Shown here one piece after another: positions 50,543-58,125 of a stretch of DNA of 64,000 nt (its first letter is position 1; each line of letters begins with the position of its first letter). Source of the DNA: JAIVJZ01 sp036386515 (GTDB taxonomy: Bacteria > Acidobacteriota > Blastocatellia > Pyrinomonadales > Pyrinomonadaceae). Both the position numbers and the translations under genes were made by a program. The stretch lies in NCBI GenBank assembly GCA_036386515.1, contig DASVVO010000071.1, positions 60,394-124,393 of the forward strand. Reading direction: 5' to 3'. The notes beneath the pieces are model-generated. The model saw only the letters and a program-made list of their open reading frames with translations. It was not told the origin of the DNA and searched no databases.

Positions 50543-50610
50543 GTGAGGTTTGGTCTTATGCTCCTTAGCAAGGTTTTTTGCGGAAACGCGAATTTTTTAC
50601 CCGAAGATGA

Positions 50611-50616
50611 TATGAT
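50611..50616 (+). promoter_or_regulatory. Candidate -10 box for the secreted peptide gene
   Basis: TATGAT differs from TATAAT at one position, 74 nt before the peptide ATG. A matching -35 is weak (CGAATT region), which would suit an activated promoter. The upstream poly-T stretch (50574-50579) is not a sigma-54 site in correct spacing. Confidence 0.3.
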
Positions 50617-50689
50617 GCGCCCTCGACTTTACCAAACCCGGCTTTAGCGTTGCGAACGCGGTCAACATTTAAACCTCAGGAGAATCTCA

Positions 50690-50926
50690 ATGCGAACTTT
50701 ACGTCGAATTTGCGCCATCGCTTTGTTAACGGCAGCCTGCTCAACCTTTGCGCTGGGCGAAGAGGGCTGGATCGGCACCGGCCACAAGCCGCCCCAAAAC
50801 ATTCCCACCGTAGTCGTGTCTGATGAAACGCCGGAATTAATCATCGCCGACACTGGTGAGGAGTCCAGCTTCTTCGATGAGTTATACGAAGCGACCCTAT
50901 TATACCTGCAAATGAACTTGTTTTAG
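50690..50926 (+). CDS. Small secreted peptide of unknown function
   Basis: 78 residues. The N-terminus MRTLRRICAIALLTAACSTF with the following ALG is a signal peptide (cleavage near residue 23). The mature part of about 55 residues is acidic, with a Pro/Val stretch (HKPPQNIPTVVVSDETPE) and an aromatic/leucine tail (LYEATLLYLQMNLF). An excellent Shine-Dalgarno, CAGGAGA, lies 7 nt before ATG 50690, stronger than that of most genes here, arguing that it is real. It is divergent from the TPR-AAA+ regulator. A secreted signal peptide sensed by the TPR domain is one hypothesis; a surface or periplasmic small protein is the plain alternative. Confidence 0.75.
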   Translation: MRTLRRICAIALLTAACSTFALGEEGWIGTGHKPPQNIPTVVVSDETPELIIADTGEESSFFDELYEATLLYLQMNLF

Positions 50927-51358
50927 CTTTAGAGAATCCTGACTACTCACAGAAGTTGCCCGCTATCTCGCCCCGACCGTTGGAGATTTACGCCAGTCGC
51001 ACGAGATGCCGGAGGCTTCGAGACCGGCCGCGCTTCCAACAATTCACAGGCTCGCCTGACCGCGTTTGCCGGTGAGGCCAGTTTTGTTGTGCGCAAAAGA
51101 GTTAGAAATTCGACTCCGCGCCCCGACGAGTTGCCCCTTTTGCTTCTTTCTCACGAAGCATCCTACTCTCATTTTTGCGTGAAAAGCAATAATTATTATG
51201 GCTTTTCCGCGGACGCGGCCGACCCCTGCGGGCGAAAATTATCCCTGTTTTCCGCACCCGGCCGACGGCGGATGGAACACTTGATTTGAAGCGTGTTATA
51301 CAAACGATGTGTGACGCGAGAATTTTATTTCGATGTTATCCCTTAGACGGCATGATTT
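50927..51358. other. 432-bp intergenic region, no gene seen
   Basis: It lies between the small secreted peptide and the SCO1-like gene. Composition is mixed, with an AT-rich core at 51181-51207 (GAAAAGC and GCTTTTC arms around a 13-nt spacer). A 66-codon frame at 51089 has no Shine-Dalgarno and no protein-like composition, so I do not call it. The SCO1 promoter is presumably in 51280-51350. Confidence 0.5.
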
Positions 51359-52273
51359 ATGAAGCACCAGACAACAGCTAAAAACGGGCGCGGACTACTG
51401 CTCGCGCTGATCGCAATCGCCTGCGCGTTTCTCTGCGGGTGCGCCGGGCAGCCCGACGAGAGTCGCGCCCAGCGATATGAATTGAAGGGCACGGTCGTCT
51501 CTTTCAACAAGGCGCAGCGACAGGTGGTCGTCCGGCACGAGGAAGTGCCCGGTTTCATGGAGGCAATGACGATGCCCTTCACGCTCCGGGAGGAGGCGGC
51601 CTACGACGTGATGCGCCCCGGCGACCGCATACAAGCCACGCTCGTAGTGGACGCCGAGCGGACGCGTCTGGAGAACCCCATCATCACCCAGGCCATTCCC
51701 GCCGCTGCCGCGACGCCCGCGCCGACCGACGGGCCGACCGAACCCGAAATCGGCGCGCTCGCCCCCGACGCGACGCTCGTCAATCAGGACGGCAAAAAAA
51801 TCACCCTGCAACAGTATCGCGGGCGCGCTCTCGTCCTCACCTTCATTTACACGCGCTGCCCTCTGCCCGATTACTGCACCTTGATGAGCAACAACTTTGC
51901 CGAACTCAATCGGGAGTTGCACGACTCGCCGGAACTGCGCGGACGCGCGCACCTGCTCAGCATCACGCTCGACCCGACCTACGACACCCCGCAGGTCTTG
52001 CGCAGCTACGGCGCGGCGCACACGGAAAACTATCAGGGCGAAAAGTTTGAAGGCTGGGAATTCGCGACGGGGCAGCCCGGCGAGATCGAGCGCGTGGCAC
52101 ACTTTTTCGGCCTGAGCTACAGGCGTGAAGGCGAGCAGATCAATCATTCGCTGCGCACGGCCATCGTCGCCCCGGACGGCAAACTTTATAAACTGTATCG
52201 TGGCAACGAGTGGAAGCCCGCCGAGGTGTTGCGCGATCTGCGCGCTCTGAACGGCGCGCAGCAACCTTCCTGA
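51359..52273 (+). CDS. Lipoprotein with CusF-like copper domain fused to SCO1/SenC thioredoxin fold
   Basis: 304 residues. The signal helix LLLALIAIACAFLCGC ends in a lipobox, with Cys near residue 28. Residues 38-105 form a CusF/CopI-like copper-binding fold (VPGFMEAMTMPFTL). Residues 130-295 are SCO1-like: IGALAPDATLVNQDGK, FIYTRCPLPDYCTLMSNNF with cysteines spaced Cx5C rather than CxxxC, and the distal His in INHSLRTAIVAPDG. SCO proteins load the CuA site of cytochrome oxidase. No oxidase gene is nearby. The gene ends at a bidirectional terminator shared with etfA. Confidence 0.88.
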   Translation: MKHQTTAKNGRGLLLALIAIACAFLCGCAGQPDESRAQRYELKGTVVSFNKAQRQVVVRHEEVPGFMEAMTMPFTLREEAAYDVMRPGDRIQATLVVDAERTRLENPIITQAIPAAAATPAPTDGPTEPEIGALAPDATLVNQDGKKITLQQYRGRALVLTFIYTRCPLPDYCTLMSNNFAELNRELHDSPELRGRAHLLSITLDPTYDTPQVLRSYGAAHTENYQGEKFEGWEFATGQPGEIERVAHFFGLSYRREGEQINHSLRTAIVAPDGKLYKLYRGNEWKPAEVLRDLRALNGAQQPS

Positions 52274-52281
52274 AATAATAA

Positions 52282-52310
52282 GAAGCGGCGCGTTTATCAC
52301 GCGCCGCTTC
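52282..52310. terminator. Bidirectional terminator between SCO1-like and etfA genes
   Basis: GAAGCGGCGCGT (52282-52293) and ACGCGCCGCTTC (52299-52310) make a perfect 12-bp stem with a TTATC loop. On the minus strand it is followed by TTATTATTTC, a T-rich tail serving the etf transcript. Confidence 0.78.
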
Positions 52311-52356
52311 CAACAGTTGACCGGACTTCAAGCCGGCCTGACTTCGACCGCCGCCG

Positions 52357-53337
52357 TCAGCCTTTGAGTTTTTTAATCTCCTCGGTCAGCACCGGAATGA
52401 CCTCGAAGAGATCGCCGACGATGCCGTAGTCGGCGATGTCGAAGATGGGCGCTTCCGGGTCTTTGTTGACGGCGACGATGGTGGTCGAGTTCTTCATGCC
52501 GACGAGGTGCTGGATCGCGCCGGAGATGCCGAGCGCGATGTAGAGTTTGGGCGTGACGGTTTGCCCCGACGAACCGATCTGACGATCAATCGGCAGCCAC
52601 CCGGCATCGCAGATCGGGCGAGAGGCCGCGATCTCGCCGCCGAGCAGGGCGGCCAACTGTTCTGCGAGCGCGATGTGCTCCTGTCCCTTGATGCCGCGGC
52701 CGATGGCGATGATGGTGTCGGCCTTCGTCAGGTCAACGGCCTGCTTCACTTCCTGGAACGGCTCCTCCGGCTGCATCCTCACTTCGCCCACTTCGACCTG
52801 CAAGGATTCGACCGCCGCCGCCGCGCCGCCGCGCTCCGCCTGATCCGCGCGATACGCGCCCGACTGGAACGTGGCGAACACGGGAGGCTCGCCGTTTGCC
52901 ACCACGTCGGCATCGATCTTTCCCTGAAAGATGCGCCGGGAGAACGTCACCGCGCCGTCCGAAGCGGTGGCGCGCACGCAATCGCTGATTAAATCCTTGC
53001 CGAAGCGCGCCGCCAATTTCGGTGCATAGTCGCGCACGAGATACGTGTGCGGCATGATGACGAACTGCGGGTCGAGCGCGCGCACGGCTCGCTCCATCGC
53101 GTCGGCGTAAGCGTCGGGCGTGTAGTCGGCCAGCTTCGGATTCTCGACCGAGACGACCTTGTCGAGTTTATAAGTTGCAACTTCGCCCGCCAGCGCGGCG
53201 TCCGTGCCGAGCACGACGGCCGAGACGGTCTGGCCGAGCGACGCGCCGAGTTGCTGCGCGGCGGCGATGGCCTCGAAGGAAGTTTTGTTGAACGCACCGC
53301 CCCGGTGCTCTGCGAAAACCAGGATTCCGTTTGGCAT
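52357..53337 (-). CDS. etfA: Electron transfer flavoprotein, alpha subunit
   Basis: 326 residues. The C-terminal FAD-binding signature is complete: RPICDAGWLPIDRQIGSSG, YIALGISGAIQHLVGM and VAVNKDPEAPIFDIADYG. The N-terminal domain begins ILVFAEHRGGAFNKTSFE. With EtfB it forms a heterodimer carrying electrons from acyl-CoA dehydrogenases to the quinone pool. It follows etfB by 81 bp on the same strand and ends at the terminator shared with the SCO1-like gene. Linkage to fatty-acid genes at 54-64 kb fits lipid metabolism. Confidence 0.95.
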   Translation of the reverse strand: MPNGILVFAEHRGGAFNKTSFEAIAAAQQLGASLGQTVSAVVLGTDAALAGEVATYKLDKVVSVENPKLADYTPDAYADAMERAVRALDPQFVIMPHTYLVRDYAPKLAARFGKDLISDCVRATASDGAVTFSRRIFQGKIDADVVANGEPPVFATFQSGAYRADQAERGGAAAAVESLQVEVGEVRMQPEEPFQEVKQAVDLTKADTIIAIGRGIKGQEHIALAEQLAALLGGEIAASRPICDAGWLPIDRQIGSSGQTVTPKLYIALGISGAIQHLVGMKNSTTIVAVNKDPEAPIFDIADYGIVGDLFEVIPVLTEEIKKLKG

Positions 53338-53418
53338 ATAATTTCAACTATCAGCCGTCAGTCGTCGGCGAATTCAACCCACTTGGGCTGACTCGTGCCG
53401 GCCGATAGACGGCGGCTC

Positions 53419-54195
53419 TTAAAATATTCTGGCTTCGGTTCGCAACTTCTCCGCGAGTTGCGCCGCTCCGGCTTTGGCGTCGCCGTCGCCGAGAAACTGC
53501 GTCTGCTTGGTCTTTTGCGGGAAGTAAATTTTCGTGATGCGTTGGTGCGCGGCCGCGCCCACGGCGTCCGCGGAGGGCGCGAGTTCTTTAATCTCTTTCT
53601 TCTTCGCCGCCATGATGCCCTTCAGCGTGGCGTAGCGAATCTGGCTGATGCCGGATTGAATCGTGAGCAGCGCGGGGCGCGGCATCGCGTACCACTGATA
53701 CCAACCGCTCTCTAGTTCCCTCTTCACGCGCAGCCCCTCGCCCGACGCGTCAACCTCGATGACGATGGTCGCGTGCGGCAGTCCCAACAACTCGGCGAGA
53801 ATCACGCCCGTCTGCGCGAACCCGTTGTCGTCGGATTGCAGGCCGGTCAGGACGAGATCGGCCTGCTCGTCTTTGATCGCCTCGGACAAAACTCTCGCCG
53901 CCGCGTATGGCCCGAGATAAGCCGTATCGTCAGAGGCGACGATGTGGATGGCACGATCAGCCCCGCGCGCGAGGGCGTCCTTGATGACGCTCTTGACGCG
54001 TTGCGCCCCGAGCGAACAGACGACGACTTCGCCGCCGTGCTTCTCTTTCAGGCGCAGAGCCTCTTCGAGCGCGTAGCCGTCAGACTCGTTGACCTCGAAG
54101 GAGAGGTCGCCCTCCTCGATCCACGTCTCGCTTTTGTTGATCCGCAGGATCGCATCCTTGTTGGCGACCTGCTTCATGAGCACGATGATTTTCAT
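53419..54195 (-). CDS. etfB: Electron transfer flavoprotein, beta subunit
   Basis: 258 residues beginning MKIIVLMKQVANKDAILRIN, with the AMP-binding signature region DLVLTGLQSDDNGFAQTG and LGLPHATIVIEVDASGEGL followed by LTIQSGISQIRYATLKGI. It pairs with the EtfA encoded downstream. ATG 54195 lies 5 nt from the arm of hairpin element 10 with no visible Shine-Dalgarno. The next gene upstream on the strand is fabF. Confidence 0.95.
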   Translation of the reverse strand: MKIIVLMKQVANKDAILRINKSETWIEEGDLSFEVNESDGYALEEALRLKEKHGGEVVVCSLGAQRVKSVIKDALARGADRAIHIVASDDTAYLGPYAAARVLSEAIKDEQADLVLTGLQSDDNGFAQTGVILAELLGLPHATIVIEVDASGEGLRVKRELESGWYQWYAMPRPALLTIQSGISQIRYATLKGIMAAKKKEIKELAPSADAVGAAAHQRITKIYFPQKTKQTQFLGDGDAKAGAAQLAEKLRTEARIF

Positions 54196-54200
54196 AGTGG

Positions 54201-54303
54201 GTTGTCAGTCGTCAGTTGTCAGTTGTCAGTTGTTCGCTTCATCAAAGGCATGCACGACGATGCCACTTAATAAAACGGACAACTGACGACTGACAACGGA
54301 CAG
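54201..54303. repeat. Heptad-arm hairpin element 9 (GTTGTCA word)
   Basis: Left arm 54201-54233 reads GTTGTCA, GTCGTCA, GTTGTCA, GTTGTCA; right arm 54275-54303 is the complement, sharing TTGTCAGTCGTCAGTTGTC. The longer core holds its own small hairpin GGCAT/ATGCC (54248-54265). It lies between the fabF stop and the etfB start. The word is the same as that of element 1. Confidence 0.9.
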
Positions 54304-54307
54304 TCAT

Positions 54308-55564
54308 TCATTCCTCGAAACGTTTAAAAAGTAACGCCGCGTTCGTGCCGCCGAAGCCGAAACTGTTCGAGAGCGCATAGTTGACGCGCGCCTCGCGGGC
54401 TTCGTTCGGCACGTAATCGAGGTCGCATTCCGGGTCGGGGTTGACGTAGTTGATCGTCGGCGGCAGCATGTTGCGCGTGATGGTCAGCACGGAGAAGACG
54501 GCTTCGATGCCGCCCGCCGCGCCCAGCAGATGCCCGGTCATGGATTTCGTCGAACTGACGGCGAGACGGTCTGCGTGCGCGCCGAAAGTTTTCCTGATGG
54601 CGAGCGTTTCAAATTTATCGTTGTAGGGCGTGGAGGTGCCGTGCGCGTTGATATAGTCGATCTGTTCGGGCTGCGCCCCGCCGTCGCGCATCGCCATCTG
54701 CATGACCCGGATCGCGCCGGAGGCGGTTTCGTCCGGCATGGTGATGTGGAAGGCGTCGGCCGTCGCGCCGTAGCCGACCAACTCGGCGTAAATCTTCGCG
54801 CCGCGCGCTTTGGCAAACTCCAACTCTTCGAGGATCATCAGCCCCGCGCCCTCGCCGATGATGAAGCCGTCGCGGTCGCGCTCGAAGGGGCGCGACGCAT
54901 GAGACGGATCGCTGTTGTGCGTCGAGAGCGCGCGCATGGCCGCGAAGCCCGCGACGCTCATCGGCGTGATGGCCGATTCAGCGCCGCCGCAGATCATCAC
55001 GTCGGCGTCGCCGCGCGCGATGATCTTGAAACTGTCGCCGATGGCGTGCGCGCCCGCGGCGCAGGCCGTCGCCGTGGCCGAGTTCGGCCCCTTCGCGCCG
55101 AAGCGAATGGAGACTTGACCAGCGGCGAGATTGACGATGGCGGAAGGGATAAAGAAGGGCGAGACGCGGCTGGGGCCGTCGTCGAGCAGTTTGGAGTGTT
55201 CGCGTTCGATCGCCCAGAAGTCGCCGATGCCGCTGCTGATGTAAGTGCCGACGCGCTCCGACAAGTGGTCGGGAAACTTCTGCCCGCGCTCGACGAGACC
55301 GCTATCGTAGATCGCCTCATCAGAGGCGGCGACGGCGTAATGAATGAACGCGCCCATCTTGCGCGCTTCCTTCTTCTCGATGAACTTGAGCGGGTCGAAC
55401 TGCTTGATCTCGGCCGCGATCTTGACGGAGAACTTCGTCGTATCGAACTTCTCGATGTAGCCCACGCCGCTGCGACCTTCCAACAAGGCAGCCCACGTGG
55501 ATTCAACTGTCAAACCGACGGGAGTGACGAGGCCGAGTCCCGTAACCACGACGCGACGTTTCAA
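54308..55564 (-). CDS. fabF: Beta-ketoacyl-ACP synthase II
   Basis: 418-residue condensing enzyme for fatty-acid elongation. VVTGLGLVTPVGLTVESTW opens the protein. The catalytic Cys is in ATACAAGAHAIGDS, the two His in NAHGTSTPYNDKFE and KSMTGHLLGAAGG. The C-terminal NSFGFGGTNAALLF loop is normal. It follows acpP with a gap of 180 bp, which is unusually long in this cluster and in which I find no gene. It is the last gene of the rpmF-plsX-fabH-fabD-acpP-fabF run. Confidence 0.96.
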   Translation of the reverse strand: MKRRVVVTGLGLVTPVGLTVESTWAALLEGRSGVGYIEKFDTTKFSVKIAAEIKQFDPLKFIEKKEARKMGAFIHYAVAASDEAIYDSGLVERGQKFPDHLSERVGTYISSGIGDFWAIEREHSKLLDDGPSRVSPFFIPSAIVNLAAGQVSIRFGAKGPNSATATACAAGAHAIGDSFKIIARGDADVMICGGAESAITPMSVAGFAAMRALSTHNSDPSHASRPFERDRDGFIIGEGAGLMILEELEFAKARGAKIYAELVGYGATADAFHITMPDETASGAIRVMQMAMRDGGAQPEQIDYINAHGTSTPYNDKFETLAIRKTFGAHADRLAVSSTKSMTGHLLGAAGGIEAVFSVLTITRNMLPPTINYVNPDPECDLDYVPNEAREARVNYALSNSFGFGGTNAALLFKRFEE

Positions 55565-55744
55565 ATTACTGCTCCTCCCTCCGAGGGATTGCTCGTGCCG
55601 ACGCCCCGGCGAACGCGGCCCGGTCGGGCGCGCAACGCTTCACTTGGGGCGACGAAGATTTCCTGGCGGAGTAAAACGGCGACGGCGAGTCGCGCGGAGG
55701 CCGCCGTGCGGCGGCGGCGGCGCGGCGACCCGTTCGCCTTCGTC

Positions 55745-55996
55745 TTACGCTTTGTTCAAATGCTGATCTATGTAGTTGTAGGCGTCGCGCACGCTCTGAA
55801 TTTTCTCGGCGTCCTCGTCGGGAATCTCGATGCCGAACTCCTCCTCGAAACGCATGACGAGTTCGACGGTGTCGAGCGAGTCGGCTCCGAGGTCGTCAAT
55901 GAAGCGGGCGTTCGGCGTCACCTCATTTTCATCCGCGCCGAGTTCGTCAACGATGATCTGTTTCACTTTAGTCTCGATCTCTGCTTGATCGGGCAT
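55745..55996 (-). CDS. acpP: Acyl carrier protein
   Basis: 83-residue acidic helical carrier. The phosphopantetheine attachment Ser lies in DDLGADSLDTVELVMRFEEE. The ATG at 55996 (MPDQAEIETKVKQIIVDEL) is preferred; the upstream ATG at 56020 adds eight residues, and an AAGGAG-like GAAGGAG lies about 10 nt before the chosen ATG. It carries growing acyl chains for FabD, FabH and FabF encoded around it. Confidence 0.96.
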   Translation of the reverse strand: MPDQAEIETKVKQIIVDELGADENEVTPNARFIDDLGADSLDTVELVMRFEEEFGIEIPDEDAEKIQSVRDAYNYIDQHLNKA

Positions 55997-56100
55997 CGTA
56001 GTTTGTGCTCCTTCGGTCAATTAAAAAATAGAAAAACTTGATCTTGGTGTTAAGCGCAAATTAAAACACGCCCGCACGTTAATTGCCACCGCCCGCGAGC

Positions 56101-57039
56101 TTAACTCCCGCCGAGCGCGGCGCGCGTGGCCTCAAGGCTCGCCGCGTCCGCGACGTTCAGACAACGCGCGTCGGAAATTGTCTGGCGCACGAGTCCGGCG
56201 AGAACTTTGCCGGGGCCGACTTCGATAAACGTCTCGACGCCCGCGCCCGCCAACCACTCGATCGATTCCAGCCAGCGTACCGGCGAAGTCACCTGCCGCA
56301 CCAGCGACGAGCGCGCCTCGCTCCCGTCGCGGATCGCCACGGCGTCGGCGTTACAGACGAGCGGCACGCGCAAATCCGCAAACTCAAGTTGCTCCAAGTC
56401 CGCGCCGAGCCGATCCTGCGCGGGCTGCATCAACGCGCAATGGAAGGGCGCGCTGACCGGCAGCTTGAGCGCGCGTTTCGCCCCGCGCGCTTTCAAAATC
56501 TCCATCGCACGCGCGACGGCCGGGGCGTGCCCGGCGATCACGATCTGCTTCGGCGAGTTGATGTTCGCGGGACTGCACACCTCGCCCTGCGCCGCTTCAC
56601 GGCAGGCGTCCGCGACCGTCTCCGCGTCCGCGCCGAGGATGGCCGCCATCGCGCCCGCCCCGACGGGCACAGCCTCCTGCATGTAACGACCGCGCGCCCG
56701 CACCGTCCGCACCGCATCCCGGAGCGTGAGCGCGCCCGAGGCGACGAGCGCGGAGTATTCGCCCAAACTGTGACCGGCGACGAAGGCGGGCGCGGGCAAT
56801 CCCTCGGATTCCATCGCGCGCAGGGCTGCGACCGAAACGGTCAGGATCGCGGGCTGCGTGTTCTCCGTCAACTGTAACGCTTCGTCAGGCCCTTCGAAAC
56901 AGAGTTGCGAGAGCGAAAAGCCGAGCGCGTCGTCGGCCTCCGCGAAGACCTCGCGCGCCGACGCGAAATGCTCGGCCAACTCGCGCCCCATCCCGGCCGC
57001 TTGCGAGCCTTGCCCCGGAAAAATGTATGCGACAGTCAT
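56101..57039 (-). CDS. fabD: Malonyl-CoA:ACP transacylase
   Basis: 312 residues beginning MTVAYIFPGQGSQAAGMG. Catalytic Ser is in GHSLGEYSALVASGAL, the substrate Arg in RARGRYMQEAVP and catalytic His in VSAPFHCALMQP; GPGKVLAGLVRQ closes the fold. It transfers malonyl from CoA to ACP. The ATG at 57039 is chosen; a frame open to 57096 only translates a repeat arm. fabG, which usually lies between fabD and acpP, is missing; the gap to acpP is 104 bp. Confidence 0.95.
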   Translation of the reverse strand: MTVAYIFPGQGSQAAGMGRELAEHFASAREVFAEADDALGFSLSQLCFEGPDEALQLTENTQPAILTVSVAALRAMESEGLPAPAFVAGHSLGEYSALVASGALTLRDAVRTVRARGRYMQEAVPVGAGAMAAILGADAETVADACREAAQGEVCSPANINSPKQIVIAGHAPAVARAMEILKARGAKRALKLPVSAPFHCALMQPAQDRLGADLEQLEFADLRVPLVCNADAVAIRDGSEARSSLVRQVTSPVRWLESIEWLAGAGVETFIEVGPGKVLAGLVRQTISDARCLNVADAASLEATRAALGGS

Positions 57040-57048
57040 TATAAATTT

Positions 57049-57132
57049 GGGTAAAGGGGTAAGGGGAAAAGGGGAAAGGAAGAACTTCGTATTCAACCTT
57101 TACCCTTTACCCTTTCACCTTTCCCCCTTGCC
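57049..57132. repeat. Heptad-like hairpin element 10 (GGGTAAA word)
   Basis: Left arm 57049-57079 uses GGGTAAA, GGGGTAA, GGGGAAA-type words; right arm 57097-57132 is the pyrimidine complement. The 17-nt core AGAACTTCGTATTCAA is, in complement, like the cores of elements 3, 4 and 8. It fills the fabH-fabD gap. Confidence 0.87.
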
Positions 57133-57136
57133 TTAG

Positions 57137-58123
57137 TTACCAGCGCATCAAGGTCGCGCCCCAGGTGACGCCGCCGCCGAAGGAGGCCATGAGCACGAGG
57201 TCGCCTTCGTTGACTCGTCCCTGCTCAACACACTCGTCGAGCGCAATCGGGATCGAGGCCGAGGAGGTATTGCCGTGCATGGCGATGTTGGAATAGACGA
57301 TCCCGCTATCAACTTTCAGATTGTTCGCCACGGCGTCCGTGATGCGTTGATTGGCCTGATGGGGAATGAACAGTTTCACGTCTTCTCCCTTGTAGCCCGC
57401 CTCTTCCAGCACCTCGCGCGACACATCGGCCATCGAACGCACGGCCACCTTGAACAACTCGTTGCCCTTCATGCGAAAGAAGTGCTGGCCGCTCGTCACG
57501 TTGTCGGCGGAGATGCCGAGGCGCGTGCCGCCGCCGGGCGCGTAGAGTTGTTCGGCGTAGCGTCCGTCGGAGCGGATGCGCGTGCCGAGGATGCCGCGCT
57601 CGCCTTCGGCCGCGCCGAGCAGAGCCGCGCCCGCGCCGTCGCCGAAGATGACGCAGGTCGCGCGATCCGTATAGTCAACGTAACGCGTCAACACTTCCGC
57701 GCCGATGACGAGCGCGTAGCGCGCCTGGCCGCCGCGGATCATCTGGTTGGCGAGCGTCAGGCCGTAGAGGAAACCGGAGCAGGCGGCGGCCAGATCGAAG
57801 GCGGCGGCGCGGTGTGCGCCGAGTTCGGTCTGGATCAGGCAGCCGGTCGAGGGGAGAAGCTGATCGGGCGTGACGGTGGCGCAGATGAGCAGGTCTATCT
57901 CGGAGGGGTCGATGCGCGCGCGCTCGATGGCCTGCTGCGCGGCGCGCACGGCGAACTGCGACGTGTATTCGCCGTCGGCGGCCTTGTGCCGCTCCTTGAT
58001 CCCGGTGCGCGAAGTGATCCAATCGTCCGACGTTTCGACCAATTTTTCGAGGTCGGCGTTAGTCAACACGCCTTCAGGGTAAGCGCGCCCCGTGCCCAAA
58101 ATGCGTGCGTTCGTGTTCGCCAT
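57137..58123 (-). CDS. fabH: Beta-ketoacyl-ACP synthase III
   Basis: 328-residue initiating condensing enzyme. Catalytic Cys is in FDLAAACSGFLYGL, His in FIPHQANQRITDAV and Asn in HGNTSSASIPIAL. It condenses an acyl-CoA primer with malonyl-ACP; primer preference (acetyl or branched) cannot be read. Only 2 nt separate its start from the plsX stop, so the two are co-translated. Ends at hairpin element 10. Confidence 0.96.
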   Translation of the reverse strand: MANTNARILGTGRAYPEGVLTNADLEKLVETSDDWITSRTGIKERHKAADGEYTSQFAVRAAQQAIERARIDPSEIDLLICATVTPDQLLPSTGCLIQTELGAHRAAAFDLAAACSGFLYGLTLANQMIRGGQARYALVIGAEVLTRYVDYTDRATCVIFGDGAGAALLGAAEGERGILGTRIRSDGRYAEQLYAPGGGTRLGISADNVTSGQHFFRMKGNELFKVAVRSMADVSREVLEEAGYKGEDVKLFIPHQANQRITDAVANNLKVDSGIVYSNIAMHGNTSSASIPIALDECVEQGRVNEGDLVLMASFGGGVTWGATLMRW

Positions 58124-58125
58124 CT

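Noticed and set aside
50566..50583. Sigma-54-like promoter TAGCAAGG...TTTTGC upstream of the peptide gene
   Set aside because: The GG and GC elements are one base too far apart and the -24 box lacks TGGC; sigma-54 promoters do not tolerate this spacing.
51089..51289. 66-codon open frame before the SCO1 gene
   Set aside because: No ribosome-binding site, no protein-like composition, and an AT-rich hairpin within it.
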